Shown here in pieces: positions 6,898 through 14,124 of a stretch of 20,344 nt of DNA. Location: the NCBI GenBank assembly GCA_016185875.1, contig JACPMS010000059.1, positions 1 to 20,344 on the forward strand, written 5' to 3'. The position numbers and the translations under genes are program-made. The notes beneath the pieces are model-generated. The model made no database searches and was not told the origin of the DNA. It was given only the letters and a program-made list of their open reading frames with translations. Position 1 is the first letter of the stretch, and each line of letters opens with the position of its first letter. This DNA comes from Candidatus Woesearchaeota archaeon. GTDB lineage: Archaea > Nanobdellota > Nanobdellia > Woesearchaeales > GW2011-AR4.

Positions 6898-7878
6898 ATG
6901 AGCAAACCAGAAAAAATCAAAGATTTTTTTGGCCGAGAAAATTCAAAGAATTTTCACCGGAAAGCAATCTTTTACACAACAGCTGCAATAGCCTTAACTA
7001 TAGTTATAATTGTCACTTACAGCTCTTACAGCACCTACAGGCTGAGCGACAAAATGGAAGTCCTGCAGACAAGGATTGAAACTGTCAATTTTTTCATCAA
7101 GGATGTTGAAAGAGATATAGGCAAGGGCGTTTTTATAGCAGGGTTCAGGACATTACTGAGCTTTAACCAGTTTATTGCGACTAACGGGACTTTTGTAGAC
7201 AATGTTAATGTAAGGTTCAAAGAGTCTTTTCTTAACGGCACTCTTAATAACCAGCCTTTAAGCCTGATGAAAGACTCTACCTTTACAGACTGGGCCAACA
7301 AGATTTCTGCAGAGGCTGATAAGATTGACATCAAGTTCAATTTTGTGGTAAATGATGTTAAAATAAATCAAACTGACCCATGGACTGTTGACATTGGATT
7401 AAATTTAAGCCTGGACATAAGGGACAAGAAGAATTTAAGCTATTGGATTAGGGAGAGGTATTTAACGACAAGGATAAACATTATTGGATTTGAGGACCCT
7501 CTTTATATCGTCAACAGCAAAGGCAGGGTTACTAATGCAATAATAAAAACCAACATAACAAATTTTGTTGTCAACGGGAAAGTCGGTAATTTACTGATTC
7601 ATGCAAATAATTCATGGTATATTGCACATAATGACAGCCCAAGCTTTTTGATGAGGTTCACAGGAGACTTGGGAAATTCAACTTTTGGGATTGAAAGTTT
7701 GGTTAATTTGGATGAATTCCAGCAGCAAGGCTTAGCGCTGAAAGACAGAAGTGTGGTTGATTATATTTATTTTGGAACCCAAAACACTTTCAATTACAGA
7801 ATCAATGCAACTCCAGAATGGTTCAAGATAGACCAGGGGCATCTTGATGCTTATCAGGTGAGGAATATAACTATATAA
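6898..7878 (+). CDS. Single-pass exported pilus-associated protein, function unknown
   Basis: This is a 326-residue protein with a cytoplasmic N-terminus of about 20 residues, one membrane helix (about 23-45) and a large outer domain. The outer domain is rich in beta-type sequence and N-glycosylation sequons (NGT, NQT, NLS, NIT, NNS, NST). The helix is followed by a short amphipathic stretch (DKMEVLQTRIETVNFFIKD), as in pilin-like or pseudopilin proteins, but no class III cleavage motif is present. Codon use (AGC, GAC, frequent AGG) resembles the genes at 1144 and 2267 rather than the A+T-rich NTase pair it now abuts. It may therefore once have followed the VWA gene directly. Its ATG touches the preceding stop. 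Its last 17 codons and stop have a diverged second copy at 8709-8762. No known family is assigned. Confidence 0.65.
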   Translation: MSKPEKIKDFFGRENSKNFHRKAIFYTTAAIALTIVIIVTYSSYSTYRLSDKMEVLQTRIETVNFFIKDVERDIGKGVFIAGFRTLLSFNQFIATNGTFVDNVNVRFKESFLNGTLNNQPLSLMKDSTFTDWANKISAEADKIDIKFNFVVNDVKINQTDPWTVDIGLNLSLDIRDKKNLSYWIRERYLTTRINIIGFEDPLYIVNSKGRVTNAIIKTNITNFVVNGKVGNLLIHANNSWYIAHNDSPSFLMRFTGDLGNSTFGIESLVNLDEFQQQGLALKDRSVVDYIYFGTQNTFNYRINATPEWFKIDQGHLDAYQVRNITI

Positions 7879-7958
7879 TCAACTTAAAATCTCTGCCCTT
7901 AATTTAGATAGTAAACCAGTTGTCTTTCATCAGGCTTTATGAACTTAATTCCTTTATG

Positions 7959-7986
7959 TTTTTTTCGTTCATTGCCTTTTTTGAGG
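7959..7986. terminator. Probable terminator between convergent genes
   Basis: A run of seven T at 7959-7965 would end plus-strand transcription of the gene ending at 7878; archaeal intrinsic terminators are T-tracts. A second T-run with a short GCCT/AGGC stem lies at about 7973-7986. The region lies between convergent genes. Confidence 0.45.
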
Positions 7987-8004
7987 CACCAACTAATTTG
8001 TTTT

Positions 8005-8601
8005 TCAAGCTGCAGCATTTTTAACAGCCTCCACAATGAATTTTTCACCCCATAGCACTGCTCCTGTTTGAAACAAACTGAGTAAAGGCGGATGTCTTTT
8101 TTTGAGATTATCGATAAAGTCTTTTTCGGTTTGCATCATCAAATGAATTTTTTGGGGATGCATTTGGGATATTTCTTTATGTGTTATAGTTACATCTTTA
8201 TAACTTTCTTTTTCAAACATAAGCATAACATCGTAGTCATTCGCCTTGTTGCCTTTTGTCAAAATTGAGCCATAGAGAATACAAGCCTTTGTATGATTTC
8301 TGAGATTTTCCATGTCTCTTGCTAAAACTTTTGAAGTAGGATTAAGCTCATTTTGGGTAAGAACAAGCTCCGCTAACTTTAAAGCTACATTGTTGCTAAA
8401 ATTAAATTTGTAGTACATTTTACCTGTAACTGAGCTTTCTAAAACTACGATGCCTTTTTCTTTGAGTTTTTTCATAATTTTGCTTGCGCCTTCTGGAGAT
8501 ATTCCTATGTGTTTTGCTAACTGCCGCAAGCTGTATAGGGCATTAAAGTGCCTGAATAAAAAGTTGATAATCTTTGCCTCGTTCTGGGTTAGTGAAATCA
8601 T
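8005..8601 (-). CDS. Winged-helix regulator fused to a nucleotidyltransferase
   Basis: This is a 198-residue protein. Residues 1-66 form a winged HTH (NEAKIINFLFRHFN, then SLRQLAKHIGISPEGASKIMKKLKEKG and a beta wing), like MarR/ArsR-type regulators. Residues about 105-130 carry the NTase signature GS at 111-112 followed by D122 and D124 in NDYDVML. This closely parallels the motif in the protein at 5796 (GS, L-KG, then ND-D). The C-terminus ends in a short helical region. HTH-NTase fusions of this kind occur widely in archaea; some act with HEPN toxins, but no HEPN gene is adjacent. The promoter holds a perfect palindrome, so autoregulation is likely. It sits on the minus strand between a pilus-type gene and a decayed copy of that gene's 3' end, suggesting insertion. 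Confidence 0.8.
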   Translation of the reverse strand: MISLTQNEAKIINFLFRHFNALYSLRQLAKHIGISPEGASKIMKKLKEKGIVVLESSVTGKMYYKFNFSNNVALKLAELVLTQNELNPTSKVLARDMENLRNHTKACILYGSILTKGNKANDYDVMLMFEKESYKDVTITHKEISQMHPQKIHLMMQTEKDFIDNLKKRHPPLLSLFQTGAVLWGEKFIVEAVKNAAA

Positions 8602-8615
8602 GGTACCAACCTTAA

Positions 8616-8658
8616 GTTGACATATGTCAACTAATAGTTGACACTTGTATATAAATGT
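8616..8658 (-). promoter_or_regulatory. Promoter with palindromic operator of the wHTH-NTase gene
   Basis: On the minus strand the TATA box CATTTATATA lies at about 8649-8658. It is followed by TGTCAAC (8637-8643) and the perfect 16-bp palindrome GTTGACATATGTCAAC (8616-8631), giving three half-sites of one 7-bp word. The predicted transcription start (about 8626) falls inside the palindrome. The first codon of the wHTH gene ends at 8601, so the operator is ideally placed for autorepression. Confidence 0.75.
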
Positions 8659-8708
8659 TTTGATTTTAGCTAAACAAAACTTAAAATTTCAAAATTATTG
8701 AAAAAATT

Positions 8709-8762
8709 AAGGTAGACTCAGAACATCTTGATGTTTATTAGGTGAGGAATTTGACTATTTAG
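8709..8762 (+). pseudogene. Decayed duplicate of the 3' end of the gene at 6898
   Basis: Aligned without gaps to 7825-7878, 42 of 54 bases match. It reads KVDSEHLDVY, stop, VRNLTI, stop against KIDQGHLDAYQVRNITI and stop. It has an in-frame TAG, lacks any start and belongs to no gene. It lies just behind the promoter of the inserted wHTH-NTase gene, so that gene is flanked by the real and relic C-termini of one pilus-type gene. Confidence 0.85.
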
Positions 8763-8772
8763 ACAATTCTCT

Positions 8773-10029
8773 TTATTTGGGTGCTCCGCCTGGTAATGTT
8801 GGTGGTGCAGGTGCTGGTGTCTCAGTTATGGGAGTAGGTGCTGCTGGCTCGGATGTTGCAGATCCTAAGTCTTGAGAAGCTGGTTTCTTATCTTCTGACC
8901 CTTTGCTCTTTCTCGTAGCATTTCTTGCTCCTAAGAATGCTACTGCAGTTGCCCCTAATGCAGTAAGAATTTCTAGTATTTTTCTATAATATGTTGGTTC
9001 AACAGTATCTGGGTTTGATTTTCTGTCTCTTAGTAGGTAATAAGCAGGAGGTGGCAATGGAATGCCATTATGCATGCCTATCTCAAACGTTCTCTGCCAG
9101 CCTTCCCCTATCAATGGTGTAGCATTTGCAAGAGTCCTTGAACCAATATGTATGTAATCAAATATTTTTGCTGATTTTTCACCAGCTTTTTCTGAATTTC
9201 CGACAGTCAGTATTGGGACGAATTGGACCATATTGATGCCAACAGAAATTGCCTCATTTGCTATGTTACCTATACTTTTTGGCACTCCATAAGCTATGTC
9301 ACCAAAAATAGCTCTGTACAGTCCTAATGGAAGTTGCAATAAATGTTCAGCGCCTTCTGGCTTATTTTCTCCTTCTGGCACATAAAGACCGAATGTGAAT
9401 GCGCTAAGCAAATGCTTGCCAAAATTGGCAAAATTCTCTAACACTCCTGTGTTTTGTCCTTTCTTAAGTTTTCCTTCTTTATCTAAATATAAAAATTCCG
9501 AACCATTACCAAAATCTTTAACTATATTTTCTAAACTTTGGAGTATATCTTTAGCATTCTTAACAATTCTATTCTTTATATCTTTCGGGTATTTGTAAAT
9601 AACACTATTACCCTCTTTGTCTGTTAGAAGATAGTATCCATTAAGTTCTTTCCTTCTAAGTTCGCCTAAATCCGGGTCATAGAGTGAAGGTAAGTCACTT
9701 CCGCCAGTTCTTAATTTTTCCTCTAAATTGTATAGACTAGCTTGCCTAAAAATTTTTTGCCATAGTGTATCCGGACTTTCGGCAGTCTTTGAATTTTCCA
9801 GCGGATTATCGGGATTACGTTGCCTCAAGATTTCTCTGTCTACAGGACCACAAGCTACTAGAGCAGCTGCATACGCGACGTAAGTTAGAAAAGCTCTACG
9901 TCCTAATCCATTATATCTAGTTTGTACTGATTTACCATTTGGAGCGACTATTTCAGTATCAGGAACATAAAGTCCACTAGAACGTTGAGTATATTCTCGC
10001 TTTACTGCATTTCCAATATCGACTGCCAT
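8773..10029 (-). CDS. Tat-type lipoprotein with C-terminal membrane segment, function unknown
   Basis: This is a 418-residue protein. After an unusually long 43-residue N-region comes GRRAFLTYVAYAAALVACG, a twin-arginine motif (R44-R45, F47-L48), a hydrophobic core and a lipobox ending at C60. This predicts export in folded form through Tat and lipid anchoring. The middle is mixed helix and loop with no motif I recognise. Residues about 347-367 (KILEILTALGATAVAFLGA) form a probable membrane helix followed by RKSKGS. The tail is Pro/Ala/Thr-rich and ends PGGAPK. No better in-frame ATG or GTG occurs between M1 and the RR pair, so the long N-region seems real. It is transcribed divergently from the pilus core operon. 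A surface or cofactor-containing role is possible but not shown. Confidence 0.65.
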   Translation of the reverse strand: MAVDIGNAVKREYTQRSSGLYVPDTEIVAPNGKSVQTRYNGLGRRAFLTYVAYAAALVACGPVDREILRQRNPDNPLENSKTAESPDTLWQKIFRQASLYNLEEKLRTGGSDLPSLYDPDLGELRRKELNGYYLLTDKEGNSVIYKYPKDIKNRIVKNAKDILQSLENIVKDFGNGSEFLYLDKEGKLKKGQNTGVLENFANFGKHLLSAFTFGLYVPEGENKPEGAEHLLQLPLGLYRAIFGDIAYGVPKSIGNIANEAISVGINMVQFVPILTVGNSEKAGEKSAKIFDYIHIGSRTLANATPLIGEGWQRTFEIGMHNGIPLPPPAYYLLRDRKSNPDTVEPTYYRKILEILTALGATAVAFLGARNATRKSKGSEDKKPASQDLGSATSEPAAPTPITETPAPAPPTLPGGAPK

Positions 10030-10075
10030 TTTACTTTAACAATATAATTCAATTGCTCATTCTAACAATCTCCAA

Positions 10076-10153
10076 TATTTAAACCTTTCTATTTCTATCC
10101 ACTTGAAAGTGGTGAATAAGTTTTGAAAGCTGTAAACCATAACATTTTTAAAG
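10076..10153. promoter_or_regulatory. Divergent promoter region with a small palindrome
   Basis: For the minus-strand lipoprotein, GGTTTAAATA (complement of 10076-10085) is a BRE/TATA match about 50 bp from the start codon. For the plus-strand operon, TTTTTAAAG at 10145-10153 places transcription start near 10175, so the ATG at 10178 would be almost leaderless. Between them lies the perfect palindrome CCACTT-GA-AAGTGG at 10099-10112, a candidate shared regulator site. Confidence 0.5.
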
Positions 10154-10177
10154 ATATTATTATAAAAAACCACTAGG

Positions 10178-11323
10178 ATGGAAATTGAAAGCAGCGTTAT
10201 AGAAACAGGCGTTGACAAATTAGTGAATATAATAAAAGAAAGGGGGAGAATTGCATTAGCAGATGCTGCAAAAGAGCTTGGGGTAAGCGTAAATGTGATT
10301 CAGGAATGGGTTGACTATCTTGAGGAAGAGGGGATAATAAGCGTTGAGTACAAGCTTACAAGGCCTTTTCTCGTTGACAGGAAGCTGACAAAAAAAGAGG
10401 TTGAGGAAAAGGCAAAGGAATTCGGAAGCAAAAAGGACGCGTTTGTCAGAAAGGCAGAAGTAAGCCTGAGCTTTCTTGAAAAACAAGCGGAAGAATTAAG
10501 AAAAGTGAAGTACGAATTTGACAGGCTAAAGCAGGAGCTTGGAATGGAGCTTGACACTGTTAAAGACGACTTAAGGGAGCTGGAAAGATACCAGCAGCTG
10601 AAAGACGAGCTGCAGAAGCAGGTTGAAGGGCAGAAAAATGAAACAAAGCTTAAGATAGAGGAACTGACCCAGCAAATTGTGAGAGAGCAGCAAAAATATC
10701 AGGAATTGATAGCCAACGTAAAAAAGGAAAAGGATGAATTAAGCAGGGAAAAGCTTGAAGCGCAATCAATAGAGGAAGGCGAGAGGCTCCTGAACAGAAA
10801 ACTTGCAGAGCTTAAAAGCATGATAGGCCTTATGGAGAAAAAGGTTTTGGACGAGGACTCATCAATAAAAAATTCAGAGATTCACATCGAGAGGCTCAGC
10901 ATGCTGATGGATGACATAAAGCAAAGAGTGGAGGAGGAAAAATCAATAATAGAGCCCCTGATAGAGAGAAGCAAGGAGCAGGAAAGAAAAGTGCTTGAGC
11001 TGCAAGACAAGATTATGCAAAAGATAGCCCAAAAGCAGCAAAGCGTTGAAAATGTCAGGGAAATAACAAGAAAGGTAAAGGATTTCTTTGACAAGAAACT
11101 GGCTGTTGCAAGCCTTGTTGACAGGGTGAACAAGGACAGGGACGAGCTGGAAAAAAGCCTTGTTGAATTGATAAAAAAAGCCAAATCGTTCCAGCTGAGC
11201 GCGAAAAGCGGCGACATCGGCAGCCAGATGCTTGACCTGGAGAAAAAATTCAGCGATGTTGACAAGAAGAAAAGCGAATTTGAGGCTGAGCTTAAAGAGT
11301 TTGGCTCGGTCTTTAAACAATAA
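10178..11323 (+). CDS. HTH plus long coiled-coil protein of the pilus operon
   Basis: This is a 381-residue cytoplasmic protein. Residues about 10-67 form a winged HTH (KLVNIIKERGRIALADAAKE, ELGVSVNVIQEWVDYLEEEG, then a strand pair with YKLTRPFLV). From about 75 to the end it is a nearly unbroken coiled coil rich in Lys, Glu and Leu, with heptad-like spacing and a possible break near 225-245. No membrane segment or ATPase motif is present. It is the first gene of the core operon (ATPase, two platform proteins, two pilins) and starts nearly leaderless. The combination suggests a protein linking DNA or another partner to the base of the machine, or a regulator that oligomerises; both are inferences. 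It is too short and lacks the ATPase heads for an SMC protein. Confidence 0.7.
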   Translation: MEIESSVIETGVDKLVNIIKERGRIALADAAKELGVSVNVIQEWVDYLEEEGIISVEYKLTRPFLVDRKLTKKEVEEKAKEFGSKKDAFVRKAEVSLSFLEKQAEELRKVKYEFDRLKQELGMELDTVKDDLRELERYQQLKDELQKQVEGQKNETKLKIEELTQQIVREQQKYQELIANVKKEKDELSREKLEAQSIEEGERLLNRKLAELKSMIGLMEKKVLDEDSSIKNSEIHIERLSMLMDDIKQRVEEEKSIIEPLIERSKEQERKVLELQDKIMQKIAQKQQSVENVREITRKVKDFFDKKLAVASLVDRVNKDRDELEKSLVELIKKAKSFQLSAKSGDIGSQMLDLEKKFSDVDKKKSEFEAELKEFGSVFKQ

Positions 11324-11401
11324 GTAAGAGGGCAATGATAAACTCAATAACAAAAAACACATTAACTATTAAAACAATAAAAAATTAAATAAAGATAATA
11401 G

Positions 11402-11454
11402 TTATAATATCAAATTAATTTTAATGTTTGTATTATTTCACAAAAAAAGAGGTG
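11402..11454 (+). promoter_or_regulatory. Possible internal promoter and Shine-Dalgarno for the ATPase gene
   Basis: In the 135-bp A+T-rich gap after the coiled-coil gene, TTATAATA at 11402-11409 could be a TATA box with start near 11431. GAGGTG at 11449-11454 is a strong Shine-Dalgarno. It decides between two adjacent TTG starts: 11459 is 4 nt away and 11462 is 7 nt away. Confidence 0.4.
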
Positions 11455-11458
11455 TAGC

Positions 11459-13102
11459 TTGTTGAAGAGATTCAGCATTAAAAAAGGAGAGGAAATCAAT
11501 TGGCAGCCTGGCCCTGAAGACAACCCAAAGCGTGAAGTTAAAATCATTGGGCTGCCTCCAATTGCGCTGGAAGAAAGCAAAATCAAGGAAGAGAAAGCTA
11601 GTTCTTTTGCCCCAAAAAAAGGTACAGATGTTATTGCAACATACAACTTTATTTCTGACAACATCCCTATCACAATCAGGATATACAAGAAAAAGGGCGA
11701 ATTTGTGCCCATATACGATGTTTCAATTGCAAGCATAAGCAAAAACACAGAAATCATTCTTGAAAAGATAAGGGAGGAATTGACATCCCAAGTAAGCCTG
11801 GGAATGGTTGACATTCTTGCAACAAAAGAAACCGGCTTGATTGAGCAGAGGTTCATGGAAGCGATAACAAACCTGGTCAACAAGCATTTTCCTGATGCTG
11901 ACGAGAAAACATCAAATTTTCTAAAGTCATACCTTGTGCAGAGAAGCCTTGGATTGGGAAGCATTGAAATCCTGATGGATGATGTAAATCTTGAGGAGGT
12001 CGCAATAAACAATGCAGAGGACCCTGTTTGGGTGTATCATGTGAAATTCGGCTGGCTAAAGACGAACATCACACTTTCAAGCGAAGACCAGATAAGGCAC
12101 TATGCAACCATGATTGGAAGAAGGGTTGGAAGGCAACTGACAATTTTGGATCCATTGATGGATGCGCATTTAAAAGGAGGCGACAGGGTAAATGCAACCC
12201 TTGAGCCGATATCTGTTGAAGGCAACACAATCACATTAAGGAAGTTTGCTGCCAAGCCATGGACTATAACAGACTTCATAAAAGACAATACAATTTCGAC
12301 AGAAGCAGCTGCGTTGATCTGGCTTGGGGTGCAGTACGAGCTTTCAACATTGATAAGCGGAGGAACTGCAACCGGAAAAACTTCCATGCTGAATGTAGTT
12401 GCAAATTTCTTTCCGCCAAACCAGAGAATCATAAGCATAGAGGACACCAGAGAGGTCCAATTGCCCAAGTTCCTGCATTGGATACCAATGGTAACAAGGC
12501 TGCCAAATCCTGAAGGGAAAGGAGAAGTTTCAATGCTTGACCTGCTTGTCAATTCATTAAGGATGAGGCCTGACAGGATTATTGTTGGAGAAATAAGAAG
12601 GAAAAGAGAAGCTGAAGTGCTTTTCGAGGCGATTCACACAGGACATTCTGTCTACGCAACCGTGCATGCAAACGACACCAGGGAAACAATAACAAGGCTT
12701 ACAAACCCCCCTATAGAGATTCCGAAAACAATGCTGCCTGCAATATCAATGATAGTTGTGCAGTACAGAAACAGGAGAACAGGGGTTAGAAAAACATTCC
12801 AGATAGCGGAAATACTGCCTGATTCTGAAGCCAATGTGCTCATACAGCTGGACATCAGAAAAGGCGTGCTTAGAAAAGTCGCAGAATCAAAAGCGCTGCT
12901 TAGCACAATCGAGCTGTTTACCGGATTTACAAGAGATGAGCTGATGAATTCTTTAAGTGAAAAAGAAGCCATACTGAAGTGGCTTGTCAAGAAGAATATC
13001 AATACAGTCAACGGCGTTGGAAGAATCATGGCAGAATATTACACAAACAGGGACAGCCTGATAGAGTACATCAAAAGAAACTATACTCACGGGCAAATAT
13101 AA
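11459..13102 (+). CDS. Archaeal type IV pilus assembly / secretion ATPase (FlaI/TadA/GspE superfamily)
   Basis: This is a 547-residue hexameric motor ATPase that powers pilin extraction and assembly at the inner face of the membrane. Motifs seen: Walker A GGTATGKT at 301-308, an Asp-box SIEDTREVQLP near 323-333, Walker B region RMRPDRIIVGEIR with D372 and E378, and a His-box IHTGHSVYATVHAND near 390-405. The N-terminal 130 residues are a variable region, and the middle (about 145-235) is the usual N2 domain with SLGLGSIEILMDD. The length fits archaeal members. Translation begins at TTG (11459 or 11462) after a strong GAGGTG. Downstream platform genes confirm the role. It differs from an archaellum cluster because no FlaH, FlaF or FlaG neighbour is present, so a non-archaellum pilus or secretion system is more likely. 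Confidence 0.95.
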   Translation: MLKRFSIKKGEEINWQPGPEDNPKREVKIIGLPPIALEESKIKEEKASSFAPKKGTDVIATYNFISDNIPITIRIYKKKGEFVPIYDVSIASISKNTEIILEKIREELTSQVSLGMVDILATKETGLIEQRFMEAITNLVNKHFPDADEKTSNFLKSYLVQRSLGLGSIEILMDDVNLEEVAINNAEDPVWVYHVKFGWLKTNITLSSEDQIRHYATMIGRRVGRQLTILDPLMDAHLKGGDRVNATLEPISVEGNTITLRKFAAKPWTITDFIKDNTISTEAAALIWLGVQYELSTLISGGTATGKTSMLNVVANFFPPNQRIISIEDTREVQLPKFLHWIPMVTRLPNPEGKGEVSMLDLLVNSLRMRPDRIIVGEIRRKREAEVLFEAIHTGHSVYATVHANDTRETITRLTNPPIEIPKTMLPAISMIVVQYRNRRTGVRKTFQIAEILPDSEANVLIQLDIRKGVLRKVAESKALLSTIELFTGFTRDELMNSLSEKEAILKWLVKKNINTVNGVGRIMAEYYTNRDSLIEYIKRNYTHGQI

Positions 13103-13109
13103 TTGAGCT

Positions 13110-13255
13110 TTTGAACAGAGTTCAAAGCCCTCTTGGAGAGGAATTGTTGCCCGTTCGTAATACAAAGAAAACCTTATGGTTTTCGAGTGCTCGAAAATCT
13201 TTGATTTTCGACAAGTAAAGGCAATAATTTATGCTCAATTATTTGTTGCCTTTAC
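13110..13255. other. Cluster of overlapping inverted repeats between ATPase and platform genes
   Basis: The 165-bp gap holds five inverted repeats: TTTGAAC/GTTCAAA (13110-13126), GAAAACC/GGTTTTC (13167-13184), TTTTCGAG/CTCGAAAA (13180-13197), CGAAAATC/GATTTTCG (13192-13210) and GTAAAGGCAA/TTGCCTTTAC (13215-13255). The middle three share arms and cannot all form at once. They may form an RNA switch, an mRNA processing or partial termination site, or a degenerate inverted-repeat element. Confidence 0.75.
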
Positions 13256-13267
13256 TATAGCGGTTAG

Positions 13268-14095
13268 GTGGTTAAAATAAAGCCAAGCAGTGTATTTCAA
13301 AGAGTATCAAAGGCATTTCCGACATTGAAAGCCAAGCTAAAGCAGGCTGGGATGGATGACAGGCCAGAAGACTTCATTAAAAAGACATTTGTATCTGCAT
13401 TTTACATGACAACTGGATTGGTTGTTCTATTATTTTTAGTGCTTGCAAAATTAAATTTGGTCAAGGGCGTTTTATTCCTGATTGTTCCAATTGTATTCTT
13501 TGCGATGTTTTTTTACATGATCAGGCTGCCTGATGCAAAGATAACAAAAAAAGAGAAGGAAATAAGCAGGGAAATTGTTTTTGCAGGAAGGTTTCTTATC
13601 ATAGAGCTTGAATCTGGAGTGCCTTTGTACAATGCAATGATCAACATCTCAAAAAATTATGAGGTTGTGGGCAGGTACTTCAAGGAAATAACCGACAAGA
13701 TTGACCTTGGGACAAGCATGGAAGACGCATTAAACGATGCTGTTGAATTTATCCCGTCAAACGACTTCAGGAAGATACTGTGGCAGATTATAAATTCCAT
13801 AAGGACAGGCTCGAATGTTGCCAAATCCCTTTATTCAGTCATGGAGCAGATAACAAAGGACCAGATTACCGAGGTCAACAAGTACGGGAAAAAGCTAAAT
13901 CCATTGGCGATGTTTTACATGATAATTGCAGTCATTCTGCCTTCGCTGGGGATGACAATGCTGATAATACTGTCTTCGTTCATACATTTTGAGCTCAGCC
14001 TGACGATTTTGCTTGCGCTTGCTGGCTTTCTTGGCTTTGTTCAATTCATGTTCATAGCCTTGGTGAAGTTCTCCAGACCGGCAATTGAGTTTTGA
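13268..14095 (+). CDS. Pilus platform membrane protein 1 (T2SSF / TadB-like)
   Basis: This is a 275-residue inner-membrane protein. Two close membrane helices (about 44-62 and 68-86) precede a cytoplasmic type II secretion F domain (about 95-205: EIVFAGRFLIIELESGVPLY, then GRYFKEITDKIDLGTSMEDA and FRKILWQIINSIRTGSNVAK). Two further helices follow at the C-terminus. It contains a single F domain, about half the size of FlaJ, and is followed by a second single-domain platform gene, an arrangement reminiscent of TadB and TadC. The start is uncertain: the GTG at 13268 overlaps AGGTG, which elsewhere in this window is the Shine-Dalgarno, and the next ATG (13352) is too far away. The platform couples ATPase motion to pilin assembly. 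Confidence 0.88.
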   Translation: MVKIKPSSVFQRVSKAFPTLKAKLKQAGMDDRPEDFIKKTFVSAFYMTTGLVVLLFLVLAKLNLVKGVLFLIVPIVFFAMFFYMIRLPDAKITKKEKEISREIVFAGRFLIIELESGVPLYNAMINISKNYEVVGRYFKEITDKIDLGTSMEDALNDAVEFIPSNDFRKILWQIINSIRTGSNVAKSLYSVMEQITKDQITEVNKYGKKLNPLAMFYMIIAVILPSLGMTMLIILSSFIHFELSLTILLALAGFLGFVQFMFIALVKFSRPAIEF

Positions 14096-14124
14096 TGCAA
14101 ATGGGATGCTAATATTCAAATACC

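Noticed and set aside
4937..8762. Insertion sequence or integron
   Set aside because: No transposase, integrase or terminal inverted repeats are visible. Only the direct duplications of gene ends are seen.
11410..12012. 200-residue minus-strand open frame opposite the ATPase gene
   Set aside because: It is antisense to a highly conserved ATPase and has no domain signature.
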